The notes beneath the pieces are model-generated. The model was not told where the DNA came from, made no database searches, and worked only from the letters and a program-made list of their open reading frames with translations. Position numbers and translations under genes: made by a program. Shown piece by piece: positions 52,191 through 64,000 of a stretch of 64,000 nucleotides of DNA (positions are counted from its first letter, which is position 1; each line of letters opens with the position of its first letter). The DNA lies in contig OZ023267.1 in NCBI GenBank assembly GCA_964006375.1, positions 40,551,221 through 40,615,220 of the forward strand, in the 5' to 3' direction. Source of the DNA: Tillus elongatus (taxonomy: Eukaryota; Arthropoda; Insecta; Coleoptera; Cleridae).

Positions 52191-54599
52191 CAGGGTGAGC
52201 AAAACTCGATGTCTCGGCTCTATTGTAAGAAAAGGTAAAGTGATAGAAAAAATCTGAAAAGAGGTTTTTAAATTGGATTGAGTGAGGTCGATTTTAAGCC
52301 AATTTTTCATATTTTTGGATATTTGGAAACTGAAGTAATGACGTCATCGATTTTTTTCTCAGAAACATACCTATATTTTGGGATATCTAAAAAGAACTAT
52401 TTTTTCTAGATAAATTATGTAAAGGAAAAAAATTGATATAGTTTTCCGTTAAAAAGTTATAATAAAATTTGTAGAAAAAGTATAACAAAAAATTCGCGCA
52501 ACAATCACGATTTAAACAAGAATACCTTGGAAACAAATAGTAACGTTTTATCTGTCGTAGCAACGTTTTATCTGTCAATAATTAAACTAACGGTTTACAA
52601 ATATTGTTTTGTTGCTATTTGACTTTGAAAAATGTTTACACACAACAAAAAGGTCGATATGCTGTTAGTTTATGGTGAATATCAAAAGAACCCTAGAAGA
52701 GCAGTTCAGTTATACGCCCAGAGATACCCTGAACGTGTTATTCCAAGCTTAAATATATTTGCAAGATTAGAACGCAATTTACGTGCAAATAACGAGGCAT
52801 TTTCTTCTCGAAAGGGAAGACAAATTGCTAGAAGGGTCAATTCTGACAATACTGTTGCCACTGTTTTGCAGTATTTTGAAGACCATTCAAGGAACTCGAT
52901 TCGGCAAGCCTGTCGTGAGTTCAATTTAATATATAGTTCGTGCGAAAAATTTTGAAAGAAAATGGTTATCATGATTATAAACTTCATAACTTAAAACACT
53001 TGTCAGATCAACATCAACAACGAAGAATTAATTATATTGCCCGAGTGATGGTAAACTTGATCATTGACAATCGTTTTTTAAGTGTTGTGGACGGACGAAA
53101 GCCGCTTTGTTAGTAACGGTAAGCCCAATATAAAAAGAGCATATTTGGGCTACTGAAAATCCACATTTTGTCAATCCGATTCAAAATCAAGGACACTTTG
53201 GAATTAACGTTTAGTGTGGTATTATTAACGGGCATTTGATTGGTCCCTATTTTTACGAAGGAATTTTACATAGTAAGCGATATTTGCAATTTCTCCAAGA
53301 ACAACTTCCTCTGCTGCTTGAAAATGTGCCATTACAGCTGCGAGTAAACATGTATTTCCAGCATGACGGAGTTCCACCGCATAAAGCAAAAATTTTCCAA
53401 CAATATTTAAATGAAATCTACGGATTTGTATAAATGGACCGATACAGTGGCCGCCTAAATCACCGGACTTGTCGCCACTAGACTTCTTCTCGTGGGAAAC
53501 TTTGAAAAATAAAATTTACAGAATCCCATCTGTTAACTTGGAATATTTAAAAGAAAAAATCAGAAATGCTTGCGTTGAACTATCTAGAGAAATGTTTCAT
53601 AACGAGAAATAGGGCGGATATTGGATAAATGCTTAGAAAAAGGAAGTGGTCACATTGAAAATTTGTTGCAATGATTGCCTACATACTTTGTTTATTGCTG
53701 TGGTAAAAGTAGTAACATATAATGTGTTTTATAATGTTAAATTAATAAATATGTTCAGAGAACAGGAAAGGTCTTCAGAAGGGTCGTAATAGACGTAGGA
53801 ACATAATTGTTAAAAACACTAAAATAATAATTAAAAGTAGTTCAGTGTAATTCTTTACAGCAAGGAATGTAAATATTGCAAATAATTAGAGGTCAGAATT
53901 GTATCGATTGACATCGAAAATATCACATTTAGAATGTAAACAGTAAAGAAAGTAAATTGGCAGGATACGCAGGAATGTTGAAGTCAGCAATTTGGAAGGT
54001 CGTAAACTAATTAAGAAACAATATAAGTATTATTATTGGTAAATATAAATGAGATTAATTTAGTGAGTCAGAATGAGTTAGTTAAATAAGTTCTTACGAT
54101 GTAGACAGTTAATTTAGATTGCTTCAGATGTAACGACGATGTAAATATAAAACACTGTTGAATTAAGATTCACCATGTCACAGTCTACGTTAAGTTCATT
54201 CAGTTGTTAGTAATAATGTTATTGTTGAGTTTTGTGAGTTTAATACAGTTAAAATTATACCGTTACCTATGTCTACATTCGCCTAGTTCGACGATATTTA
54301 TCCCTATAATTATGATCCGCTTCCTAAACAAAATACCTTTTTAACGGAAAAAGATACCATTTTTTTTCTGTGCATAATTTGTCCAGAAAAAATAGTTCAT
54401 CTTAGATATGCCAAAATGTAGGTATGTTTCTGGGAAAAAAATTGACGACGTCATTACTTGTTTCCAAATATTCAAAAATATACAAATTTGGCTTAAAATT
54501 GACCTTACTCAATCGCATTTAAGAACCTCTTTTCAGATTTTTTCTATCGCTTTTCCTTTTCTTACAATAGTGCCGGGACATCGAGTTTCGCTCACCCTG
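52191..54599 (+). mobile_element. mariner-superfamily element with TIRs of about 240 bp
   Basis: Left end CAGGGTGAGCAAAACTCGAT and right end ATCGAGTTTCGCTCACCCTG are inverted complements with one difference. Similarity continues inward about 240 bp (GAAAAGAGGTTTTTAAAT; CAGAAACATACCTA). TA duplications lie at 52189-52190 and 54600-54601. Between the transposase and the right TIR are about 600 bp of unrecognised sequence (53690-54340). Confidence 0.9.
52632..53670 (+). pseudogene. transposase of the 52-kb mariner element, broken
   Basis: Clear start MFTHNKKVDMLLVYGEYQKN (52632). The N-terminal HTH runs to ARLERNLRANNEAF, then FEDHSRNSIRQACREFN, where the frame shifts (52955). The pieces after it are ILKENGYHDYKLH and NFSHV-type degraded sequence; a second intact frame with LIGPYFYEGILHSKRYLQFL and YFQHDGVPPHKAK (second catalytic Asp, 53236-53433); and a C-terminus reading CLEKGSGHIENLLQ. 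At least four breaks. It belongs to the same broad family as the elements at 41745, 46237 and 61908. Confidence 0.75.
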
Positions 54600-54601
54600 T
54601 A

Positions 54602-55176
54602 CATCCAGAGAGGGTGCTAAGTATATTTCTGAATTTTTTTTCTAAAAATCCCCGGTGTGCTAATCTGCAAATCCACCGAAAATTTAATTTTTATTTACAA
54701 AAGGAATGTACCTTCCAAATTACAAACGTGGCAGGTATTTTTCTTTATTAACCGCTTGGATGATCCGTTTTAGTCAACACAATTGAACCAGTTTCTAAAC
54801 CAACATCTAAATAAATTGAGACAACTACATAAAATATGGGATTTTTGGGTTAACGGAGGCGAAAACCTCAATTCGGGCATAGTTTTGATGTCACTTATAG
54901 AGGGCACCACCAGCGTCAGATAGTGTTCCTTTTAAATGGAAGAACTTTGTTACGCCTCAGTATATCGATTCAATTAGTAAAGAAATCAAACCTACTTTTT
55001 CTACGCAAAAGAAACGTATAACATGTTAAAGTCGATAGGAGTGAAACCTAGTTAAGTGTGCCCTGGATAGGTAAGACACCTCTATTACTGGGAATAATTC
55101 AACTTCTATACCTGGGATATCGTTTTTGAGTTTTTTTTTCTAAGTTTGCCTCTATAACTGGGACCGTTTTGCTTAG
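54602..55176. other. spacer, weak family X traces
   Basis: GGAATGTACCTTCCAAATTA and the CTTTATTAACCGCTTGGATGA area vaguely recall the family X body, too decayed to call firmly. No gene. Confidence 0.4.
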
Positions 55177-55213
55177 TAGCCTGTATAAGTAAAACAAATA
55201 CTTATACAGGCTA
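55177..55213. repeat. perfect 14-bp inverted repeat (hairpin)
   Basis: TAGCCTGTATAAGT, a 9-nt spacer, then ACTTATACAGGCTA. It lies at the 5' edge of the LINE that follows. Confidence 0.9.
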
Positions 55214-55214
55214 T

Positions 55215-57019
55215 TACATAGTAGCGACGAAAATTATTGGGGCGTCCCTCTGATATCTCACAAAACGTCACCGAAATTATCCAAGCTGGCATAGAATTAT
55301 TTATTCCACGTACACAGAAAACCTCTGCAGCCTTTCAAAAGCCCTGGTTCTCTAAATCCTGTGACAAGGCCAGACTTAAAAAGGTCAAAGCTCACAAAAC
55401 GCTTTTACACAATCCCAGTCAAGGAAACCTTCAACCATTTAATGACGCAAGAAACCGCTATGTCCGCATCCTTTCTGTGGCAAAAAACTCGTTTAATAAC
55501 TACATCAAAAACAAAGTCCTCTTAAGCTCCAGCGGCAGCAAACCCTTCTGGACTCTTGCTAAATCTATTGGGAATAATTTCTGCAAGAGCACGTTCCCAC
55601 CTCTTGTCTCAGGGGATGAAATTGTTTCTACCGCCCTGGGCAAGGCTGAACTTTTTGCCTCGTTGTTCGCCGGCAATTCTACTCTTAACCCACCTCCAAA
55701 TGTTCAACCACCAACAGTCCCCAATGTCGCGAATAAAATGGCGGATATCATTTTCAAAACTAAAAAGATACTAAAGATGCTCTCTTCTCTTAATACCAGA
55801 AAAGCCTCTGGCCTTGATGAGATCCCAGCAATTTTTCTCAAGAAATGTGCACCAGAGCTTGCTCCTGTCCTGACCCGTCTGTTTCAGACATCTTACAATA
55901 GATGCATATTCCCTAGTAACTGGAAAACTGTTCGAGTACAACCCGTCCCCAAGAAAGGATATAAAGCGCTTCTTAGAAACTACAGGCCTATTTATCTCCT
56001 TTAAGTTGTCTCTAAAGTGATGGAAAAGTATATAAACACCGAATTACTAAAATTTCTTGAAAAACACAGTCTAATACACGACATGCAGTATGGATTCCGT
56101 CAGCGCAGATCAACCGCCGATCTCCTTTCCTTTGTCATCCATTCTTGGAACAAGTCTATGGAACTACACGGTGAATCCCAGATTGTCGCTCTAGACATAT
56201 CCAAAGCATTCGACCAGGTCTGGCACGCAGTGCTCCTTAATAAACTTGCGGCCTATGGCCTATCACCAAAACTCTGTACCTGGACAGTAAATTTCCTCTC
56301 CAACCGGAGCATTACTGTTGTCCTGGATGGCCATGCCTCTAAACTGTATCCAATTAATGCAGGAGTTCCTCAAGGTTCAGCTTTAGCTCCTACTTTGTTT
56401 CTTCTCCACATCAAAGACCTCCTCTCTAGCACATCTAAGCCAGTTCACAATTACGTGGACGACAGCACCCTCCACTCAAATATACAATATTCTAAGCCTG
56501 TCTCTTTAGCCCAAATTAGATGAAGATCGCAGACTCATGGAGGGTTCTGTCTCCGTGGATCTCCAAAAAATATTAGACTGGGCGAGTAGAAATCTTGTAC
56601 AATTCAACCCCACCAAATAACAGTCTTGCTTTCTTTCTCATAAGAGATACACCAGCCCTAGACCCATCACAATGAACAAAAAAGTTATTCAAAGTAATGA
56701 GTCCTTTTCACTTGTTGGCATTTCTGTGGATCAAAATTTCAATTGGCACCAACATGTCACATCAATTGCAGAAGCGGCTGCTAAGAAGTTAGGTTTCCTC
56801 TTCCGGGCTCGCAAATACCTTTCACCAGCTAATCTCTATACCTTATATACTACACAAATAAGACCAAACCTCGAATACTGCTCCCACATCTGGGGTGCTG
56901 CTTCCGCTTCTACACTCGCTATCCTGAACTCCATTCAGAAAAGAGCTATACGTCTCATCGGTGACCCTACCCTCACCCAAAAGCTGCCATCCCTTGCTCA
57001 CCGACGTGCAGTTGGAGAC

Positions 57020-57082
<63 letters not shown>

Positions 57083-57378
57083 AGATATCTGCACTGGCAC
57101 TGCTCAGAGGAGCTTTCTTCCATAGTTCCTCCACCTGCTGCCCCCAACAGATCTACCAGGGAAGCAGAGCGAATGCACCCTTTTACTGTCCAGGTCACCA
57201 GACATAGAACATCTTGTTATGCCCGCTCTTTTGTCCCGATGACTTCCAAGTTGTAGAATTCCTTGCTGGCACATGTTTTTCCTTCTCCCCCGAACAACGT
57301 TGCCTCTTTCCTCCTTGTCGACACCCACGGTACGATAGTATTTAGGCTGTGTGGTGTGTTGTTGAAATAAAATAAAAT
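55215..57378 (+). pseudogene. LINE-B copy 2, jockey-like, 5'-truncated, few lesions
   Basis: From 55237: linker region (FQKPWFSKSCDKARLKKVKA, SSSGSKPFWTLAKSIG), then RKASGLDEIPAIFLKKCAPE and NYRPIYLL. A single nonsense TAA lies at 56002. After it come MQYGFRQRRSTADLL, ALDISKAFDQVWH, NAGVPQGSALAPTLFLLHIK and NYVDDSTLHSN, where the catalytic YADD reads YVDD. A one-base insertion near 56515 shifts the frame and a TAA lies near 56618. The rest (QIRPNLEYCSHIWGAASAST, VTRHRTSCYARSFVP) ends near 57256. A (TC)n expansion (57025-57079) sits inside the coding region in frame as Ser-Leu repeats. The 3' end is TGTTGTTGAAATAAAATAAA. Confidence 0.88.
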
Positions 57379-58689
57379 GAAAAAGGAAAATGATCAGCAG
57401 CCCCCTCTCTTTGTGGAGCTCTTTGTAAATGAGACAACAATGGTTGTTTGGAGAACTGGGTAAATGAAAACGCTCTTTATGTGATAACAAATCCTAGGTC
57501 CTTGAGATCCCAGTTATCGAGGTTGTACAGTGTTTTACAAATGTTTTTAAATGCTTATAACAATATAAATTGTACACACAACAATATGTCACCCCCACTA
57601 GATTTATAATATTTGTGTCAGTGCATTATCGTCTTTACATATATAAGAAAATCCAAGAAACATTGTATGTAAATAAAGCATCTATTTCTTTACAGCGCAA
57701 CTGTGACAAGAACACGTCCTTATTACAGTAACAAGACGTCTCTGATTGTTATGATAAAATGTTTCTGCTTCGTCTTTCTTGTCGTGTAAAACTGGTGTTG
57801 AAGTGTAATTTGATTTATCATGTTGTGATTTGGGAATGGAGGGCTTTTGTACCCAAATCAACGAGATTTTTATCAAAGTTGTTATTCCTGCGGTGAAATA
57901 TAAGAGTTGATTTAATGAGATTTGAAATAAGTCATACTGAAAGGATTTAGAATGCGCTGAATATTTTGTCGAGTAAAACAAATTTGAAAACAAAACATTT
58001 AAGGTTTCCAGTTTTATTGTTTCTCTAAATTAGATTTCTTTTACGAAAGCAATATAAATATACTGTTGTTGTATTTAATAGCTCTTTTAATACCAAACGC
58101 CTATCAAAACAATATTTTTTAACAAGCTTTCATTACAAAAATCCCAATTATAGAGATCACGACTCTTGAAATTTTTTTGACATTATCGCAAATTACACTT
58201 TTTATAAATAATAACGCGTTTGTAATATTTTAGAAAATGCAGATAGTTGAAGGTCATCGGGACGCACACTGTAGTTGCTAATTCACTTGTTAACAAGAAA
58301 AACGCTCGGACAGGTTAGTTTCTTCCTTCCATTGCCGACTAATGAGGTAACATTGACATTTATGATGTCACCTTTTTCCGAATGGTGATGACATCATACG
58401 TTTTTTTTTAAATGACAACCATATTTTTTGGCTGTTTTTCCATAGAACTGCTTACTATTGAAATGATGATGAAAAAAATGGTACTTGACATAACAATTTC
58501 TTTGAAAATATAGCACTTGGTACTTAAAAGAAAATGGAAAGGTAAGTTTAATGAAAATCATTTTTTAACCAAGGAAAACAAGCAAGATTTTGCGCAAATG
58601 TTCAAATTGCCATTTGGCATTGACCGACACGAGTGTAAACACTTTGTACACTGCGCTCAAAAATGTCAGGACTAATTTGGTCTATTTTA
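57379..58689. other. spacer, nothing recognised
   Basis: A minus-strand open frame at 57682-57993 has no recognised motif. The phrase TCGGGACGCACACTGTAGTT at 58258 weakly resembles a T2 end. Otherwise empty as far as I can see. Confidence 0.4.
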
Positions 58690-59640
58690 GCGCGTCGTCT
58701 TTGCTAGCCCCTCAAAATTATTTGGTGTGTTAAAATAAACTTTAATTTCAAATAACGCCCACAGAAAAAATCCAAGGGAGTTAAGTCTGCGGAACGCGGT
58801 GGCCACTCAATTGCTCCTCGACGTCCTATACATCTTTCAGGAAATGTGCCATCTAGATATTGACAGACGTCTACACCAAAGTAACGAAACCAATTATCTT
58901 GATGGGACACATCTGCCCCCTGATTATTTGGAAAAATTACTGCCAGAGCTGTCACTAAATCCAATCGCAACAAATTTAGGTAACGTGTTGCTGTAAGATT
59001 TCCTTAAAAAAGTAAGGCCTTAACGCCATCTGGTTATTCCCCTCCATACATTCACTTTGCCATGACTTTGATTGTGGAAGTCTTGAGTCCAATGAGGCTT
59101 TTCCCGTAACCAACATCTTGAGTTGTGACGGTTTACTGTCCCATTCAGGCAAAAAGTGGCTTCATCAGAAGAGAGAATGTTGTTAAGAAAATTTGAATCT
59201 TCGTCGCAGCGTAACATTAATTTTTCACAAAACTGTAAACGGCGCGGCGTTCTCAATCATCGTCGTTTAACTTTTATATCAATTCCACTTTGCAAGAATG
59301 ATACTTCTCTTTGAATAATTTTTCTACTACAGATTGGCCCACGTTGTTTTTAGGGCTATAATGGTGATTATTTTTTTCAGATTCAAGCAATATATCCAAT
59401 CTGACTTCTTCACTTACTCGAGGTCCACCTTGTCGAGGCAAATCTTTTACGGATCCCGTTTCTGTTAATTTGGCAACCTAGTTACTTACTATAGATCTTG
59501 CAATTGGCAGTCTATCAGGACGTTTTTGGTTAAATAATTCTCATACTTACTAATGACTTCTAAGCCCTGTCCAATCATCATTAATATCTATATTCCTCTA
59601 TTTTTGGTTAAACGTGCCATTCTTATTAAATTCGAATTAG
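58690..59640 (-). pseudogene. decayed mariner-superfamily transposase
   Basis: Minus strand. RRLQFCEKLMLR, then LSSDEATFCLNGTVNRHNSR (first catalytic Asp in SDEATF) and GKVNVWRGI (59020-59256). After breaks come DGTFPERCIGRRGAIEWPPR and SADLTPLDFFCGRYLKLKF (58704-58973), where the third catalytic block SPDLTPLDFFLWG is recognisable. The second catalytic block and HTH domain are degraded. No terminal repeats were found. Confidence 0.75.
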
Positions 59641-59867
59641 AATTGATTACTTTTAGTCCTTTTACACTTTCACCACTCAGATCAGGTGTTTATTCATTGA
59701 ATTTCAAATCCATACTGCGATAAAAGTCCGATAACCAAATACTGATAACATAAAATAATCAATAAACTATCAGTGTTAAAAATTGATTTTGACTTTATTT
59801 TTGTTCCACCTGTCAAATAGTTACTTGACAATGCATCAAAAATCACAAAATCAAGTGTTTATTGTTT
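59641..59867. other. spacer, nothing recognised
   Basis: Nothing assigned. Confidence 0.4.
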
Positions 59868-60900
59868 GAAAATGTAACAAATTTTTCAAAAATAAACTCA
59901 AAAAGTTACCGAAAAAACTAGGTTTTAGCCAACAAACGTTAAGTTAATAGCAAATTGAGCTATTGAAATTTGAAACATACAATGAAAATTCGCTACCATA
60001 ATGCACTTGCTGCGTCCTCAGTTTCTTTTCTTACAAACATGCATTATATTTCGATGGAAAATGCAAAAATGTAATAATATAAGGCGGGTTCGGTTTAAAA
60101 AAAAATATGAAAATTTGTACCACCAACAACTTATGGGCCACGTATGAGTGTAAAGTAATTTTATAGGACGCAGCTCAAGACAGCCTATAATTAACATATA
60201 CAATTATTTTCGTATATTGTATAATAGCGGATATATTGAGCTGTAACCTAGAAATGCGTTACCCTTCGTATATGAAAACAGATAAAAACTGAAACTAACC
60301 TCGGATATAGGTTCTAAGGTGCCTAGTTCGCGCTCATTTGAAGAAACCTTTTCAAAATTCAAAAGCGATGGGATCTTCATTAACGAATTTTTTTCTACAA
60401 ATATTCGCTAAAAATTATAGACCATTAAACGATAAACTCTATAATTGAAACTACTGCCAAAGCACCAGCGAAAGGGTCTATATGAAATGAATTTTCTGCA
60501 AATATTTTAGGAAAAAGCACAATTACGGTCGAAGCTGAAACTTTGTTTGCAAAACACTCTTGCTAGATTCTCTCTACATAACCCGTATACGTTTCACCAT
60601 CTTTGCTTAAATGTTGCCAATTTTGACGTTTAAAATCTCCACTTTGACGTTTTAAGAGGAGAATCACAATTTTTCGTTAAACCCCTATAACTTTTTTGTC
60701 TTTAAACCTACAAATCTAAATTTTGTCACGTAATTTACCTGTTATGTTGCAAACCTGCGTTATAACATGTAATTTTGGTTGCGATAGCTTTGTTATTTCC
60801 GGCGATATAAAAATAAAATTTTCGAAAGAAAACACAACATTTTCCGGGAATATTAAAATGCAAAACTCGAGATCTCCCTATTATTGAATTTAAAAAAAAT
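59868..60900 (+). mobile_element. family X long copy with T2 unit at its start
   Basis: The right half of a T2-bounded unit (ending CTTGCTGCGTCCTCA, 60020), then ACTTATGGGCCACG, GACAGCCTATAATTAAC, GCGTTACCCTTCGTATATG, an internal T1-like hairpin ending TTCGCTAA (60412), and the body with TTTTGACGTTTAAAATC. It ends in a worn T1 (CTATTATTGAATTT). No AT core. Confidence 0.72.
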
Positions 60901-61905
60901 ACTAAAAATTTAAATCGGCTGTGGAAAAAAAAACAAGCACTTGTGAAGCCATGGGAGAAGTCTATGACTATATTAAAGATAAAACGGTTTCACTAAGATA
61001 GGGCAAGAACAAACAACCAGATATGCTATTCAAATTGAATGAGGTCTTAAAAGTTTTAATATCCTCTTTATTAAACTATTTTTATACAAAAACTCGCTAA
61101 AAAAATTCATTGGAGTAACAACAATCTGACCAGATAACGGTAAAATGAAATGAAAGACTTAAAAAAATTAATAAAAAGTAAAGTCACTAACTAGGATTAG
61201 AACTCTTTATATTATAGGACTCAATTATCTGATGCACACCGCTTAGAGCACTGGAACATCGTCGACATGACAGATGTATGTACTAGCATGTATATACGCT
61301 AGTATCTTAATTTTCCAACGTCTTTATTATTTATACCACACAATTTTTATTTACAATGGATTTTTTGCTCATATGTTAACAAAATGGAAGAAAATAACGA
61401 CTTAGACACAGATCTCGGTGCTTCTTAGTCATTTTGTGTCGTGTTCTCCATACACACTAAGACTACCATAACTATTAATTTTGAGGTTTTAACTTTTTTT
61501 AATCCGAGGATTACCAATAGCTTTTTGTCTCTTAACTTATAGATGTGGATTTTGGTAAATAGGATACTAGTAGATAGGCAGTGGGAGCTCGAGCCCACTT
61601 AAGTAGTTAGAGATTTAAAAGTTTCTCCAGATTTAGGGAGAAAATGGCTATCAAGCATCTGTGTAATACATGGGGTCTTATAGGAGGATACGAGCGATTA
61701 TGGGGAATAGATACAGTTATTTAGGGAAAAATCTGATGATATTTGATGAAATTTTAAGGTTTGCTTAGATGCAGAAATTTTGTGTTGAGGTAATGACTAG
61801 TTGATTTTTTATAGTGATCTAAACTGAGTATCATTCTATATAACCCTCATATTTAGAAGCAAACGCAAAATATTTTTAAAATTTTGTATGTATCTAAGTG
61901 ATTTA
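60901..61905. other. spacer with one worn T1 hairpin
   Basis: CCTCTTTATTAAACTATTTTTATACAAAAACTCGCTAA near 61062-61095 (quoted in two parts: CCTCTTTATTAAACTATT and ACAAAAACTCGCTAA) resembles a decayed T1. Nothing else recognised. Confidence 0.4.
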
Positions 61906-61907
61906 TA

Positions 61908-63729
61908 CAGGGTGGCGCATTGAAAACGAAACAGACCGATTTGCGTCCAGAGAATTTTTTTTTAAGAAACGCTGAAACACGTCAATTTTAATATTGAGGG
62001 GGACATGTTTTGACATAACTCAACTTTGTCACATCGACCCCTTAAGGGTGGTGATAACAACTCTTATATTTTAAATAGGGAACATGAGTCCAGTGTTACA
62101 TCATTTGAAAGCTCTTTCTTTTCTGAATTCAGCACAAAAATTTTTTTGGAAGTTTTATTAACTCGTTTAAAAATTATCCACAGTTTGAGTTGAAAGAACG
62201 TGTTTCATTCATTGTGATTAGAAATGCACTAATTAGTCAATTTTTCGTTAAAAAAAACTAAAAAACAAAACCAAACGTTAAAAAATGTTTATACAGTTAT
62301 GTAATTGTTCAAATTGTTGACCACCAGCTTCCATACACGAGTACAAATTTTGTTCAAAACGAGCTCTGACATTCTGGAGCATTTGTGGAGTTATTAGACG
62401 GCATTCTTCAACAATGCGTCGTCGTAATTCTTCCAGAGACTCCGGTTCTGTTGCGAAAATTCTACTCTTTAAAGGGCCCCATAGAAAGAAGTCTAAAAGA
62501 GTTGAATCCGGTGCTCTAGTGGGCCACTTAACAGCACCTCTACGTCCAATCCATTGCTCTGGAAAATCTCTGTTCAAAAACTCTCTAACACGTTGTGAAA
62601 AATGCAGAGGAGCTCCATCTTGTTGAAACACTAATTGATTTTCTTGATAGCGATCGTCATTTTCAACAATGTCAATTAGTAGAAAGTAAACGCTTTCTTC
62701 TAGTAACCCCAAATACGTTTCGCCACTCAAATTGCCATAAATAAAAATTGGTCCGATTAAACGGTCTTCAAAAATGCCAGTCCAAACATTCAATTTCTGT
62801 GGAGTTTGAGTGTGGACTTCGTGAACATTCCTTGGATTATTATTATCCCAATAACGACAATTATGACGATTGACTGTAGAGTTTAATAAAAACGTACACT
62901 CGTCTGAAAAACAGATACTGAACAGAAAGTTCCCGTTATCAACTAATCGTGCAGTCATAACTTCACAAAACTCCAGCCGCCGATCAAAATCATCTTCATT
63001 CAGTTGTACAAGATGAATTTTATACGGGTGAAATTTATGATGCTTCAGTCTCATTTCTAATCAGAAATTCACGTTCAGGATCCCGCTTTTTGTTGGCTAC
63101 TGAACCACTTTGTCAAAATTTTGCAACTAACTCCAAAATGTATTTTCTGTTAACATGTCTGTTCGGATGTCGTTCATTAAAGAAATTTGCGGTACGGTTG
63201 GCACAGTCATCGTTTTCAAAAAAAAGAGTAATTATTTCAACTCTTTCTTTCACAGAATACACCATTGTGAAATTAATTTTCGGTAGTACTATCAAGTACC
63301 GAACCGACCGATAAACTGAAATAACAAACCGTATTTCTTTCATTCCGATAAGAAAAGTTCTGATAGTAAATTTTTTGTTTACAAACTAACAAACCATTGA
63401 CTATTAGCACATTTCTTATCGGAATAAGTGAAATGCGTTTTTGCATCTTCAACTCTCAATCATTTTTAAACGAGTTGATAAAACTTCCAAAAAAATTAGT
63501 GTGCTAAATTCAGAAAAGAAAGAGCTTCCCAATGATGTAACACTCGACTCATATTCCTTATTTAAAACATAAGGGTTGTTTTCACCACACTTAAGGGGTT
63601 GATCTGCTAAAGTTGAGTTTTATGTCAAAATATGTCCCCCTCAATATTAAAATTGACGTGTTTCAGCGTTTCTTTAAAAAAATTCTCTGGACGCAAATCG
63701 GTCTATTTCGTTTTCAATGCGCCACCCTA
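61908..63729 (-). mobile_element. mariner-superfamily element with TIRs of about 280 bp
   Basis: Left CAGGGTGGCGCATTGAAAAC and right GTTTTCAATGCGCCACCCTA match as inverted repeats. Similarity runs inward about 280 bp (CGATTTGCGTCCAGAGAAT; GAGGGGGACAT; CTCTTTCTTTTCTGAATT). TA duplications lie at 61906-61907 and 63730-63731. The long TIRs and single gene suggest a complete element apart from lesions in the transposase. Confidence 0.92.
62278..63268 (-). pseudogene. transposase of the 62-kb element (DDE, Tc1/mariner superfamily)
   Basis: Minus strand. The true start is probably the Met of MVYSVKERVEIITLFFENDD at about 63267, giving an N-terminal HTH (NFFNERHPNRHVNRKYILEL) up to a stop TGA after VAKF (63113). 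QSGSVANKKRDPER follows, then a deletion of about 50 codons and a frame change into KHHKFHPYKIHLVQLNEDDF. The catalytic domain (62278-63054, 258 residues) is intact: CFSDECTFLLNSTVNRHNCR, VFQQDGAPLHFSQRV, TRAPDSTLLDFFLWGPLK. The Asp residues of the second and third blocks are separated by 36 residues on my count. The C-terminus reads GGQQFEQLHNCI. The inner deletion and stop make it inactive. Confidence 0.85.
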
Positions 63730-63731
63730 TA

Positions 63732-64000
63732 TATGCAATATGTTAACAGGAACATGGTTAACGTTTCTATGGAGAAAAATGTTATCTGATAACATTATTG
63801 TAACCGCAAAAAGAGAATTATAGCTGGGACGGTCGTGAACTTATTTCTGAAAATAACAGACTTATATTGAATTTTTTTGTTTCGAGCTAAAAATCTAGTA
63901 CGTGTATTATTAAATTATAATATTATAACATGTTTACAAACTAAAAAAAAAAAAGATTATATTTAGGTCACTTTTACTTTTTCAAAATTGTTCATAAGAT
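63732..64000. other. spacer to window end
   Basis: No feature recognised. Confidence 0.4.

Noticed and set aside
57682..57993. 103-codon minus-strand frame as an exon of the host gene
   Set aside because: No family motif, no good splice sites noted, and no Ig-like features that would link it to the 49-kb exon.

Overview
This window looks like non-coding, repeat-saturated DNA from an arthropod, most likely an insect nuclear genome. The evidence is the AT-rich background with long (AT)n and (AAT)n microsatellites, the retroelement mix (BEL/Pao, jockey-like, R1-like and R4/Dong-like LINEs, Penelope-like fragments, a tRNA-headed SINE family), and several Tc1/mariner-superfamily transposons with insect-type transposases. 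There is no bacterial-style gene organisation. I cannot name the species; a beetle is possible but unproven. The only sequence that looks like a host protein-coding gene is one terminal exon on the minus strand at 49231-49593. It has a good splice acceptor, an Ig-like C-terminal segment and a hydrophobic tail, and is possibly from a beaten-path (beat)-type cell-surface protein. No other exon of that gene could be recognised.

Layout. 0-5 kb: AT-rich spacer, a mariner remnant, and a minus-strand LINE (about 2580-4330) broken by two SINEs and one hairpin element. 5.9-12.1 kb: a second minus-strand LINE whose 3' UTR has been split by an internally deleted BEL/Pao LTR retrotransposon (6213-10834, two 497-bp LTRs). 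12.3-15.2 kb: two Penelope-like fragments in opposite orientation flanking a 5'-truncated LINE. 15.3-29 kb and 33.5-40.3 kb: many copies of one modular repeat family, called family X here. One end of X carries a conserved TC(T/G)GGACGCAGCAAG motif (T2), the other a CTAA-ending hairpin (T1), and most copies have an (AT)n core. 30.0-32.9 kb: a long (AAT)n array followed by an R4/Dong-like LINE that is interrupted by an R1-like LINE. 34.05 kb: a 119-nt 5S rRNA-like sequence. 36.5-38.3 kb: a LINE with an (ATT)n tail. 41.7-48 kb: two Tc1/mariner-superfamily elements, the first containing a 1.32-kb tandem duplication. 48.2-48.8 kb: an inverted repeat with hammerhead-like motifs. 49.2 kb: the host exon. 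49.9-64 kb: more family X, three further mariner-type elements (two with TA duplications and long TIRs) and a second copy of the 13-kb LINE.

Nothing here works together as a pathway. The window is a nested record of transposition, probably intronic or intergenic around the 49-kb gene. The points of most interest are family X, which resembles DINE-1/HINE-type non-autonomous Helitrons in layout; the hammerhead-ribozyme-like motifs; the four SINE copies, each with a target-site duplication; and the several nested insertions whose order can be read from the sequence. All boundaries were read by eye and most are approximate unless a target duplication fixes them.
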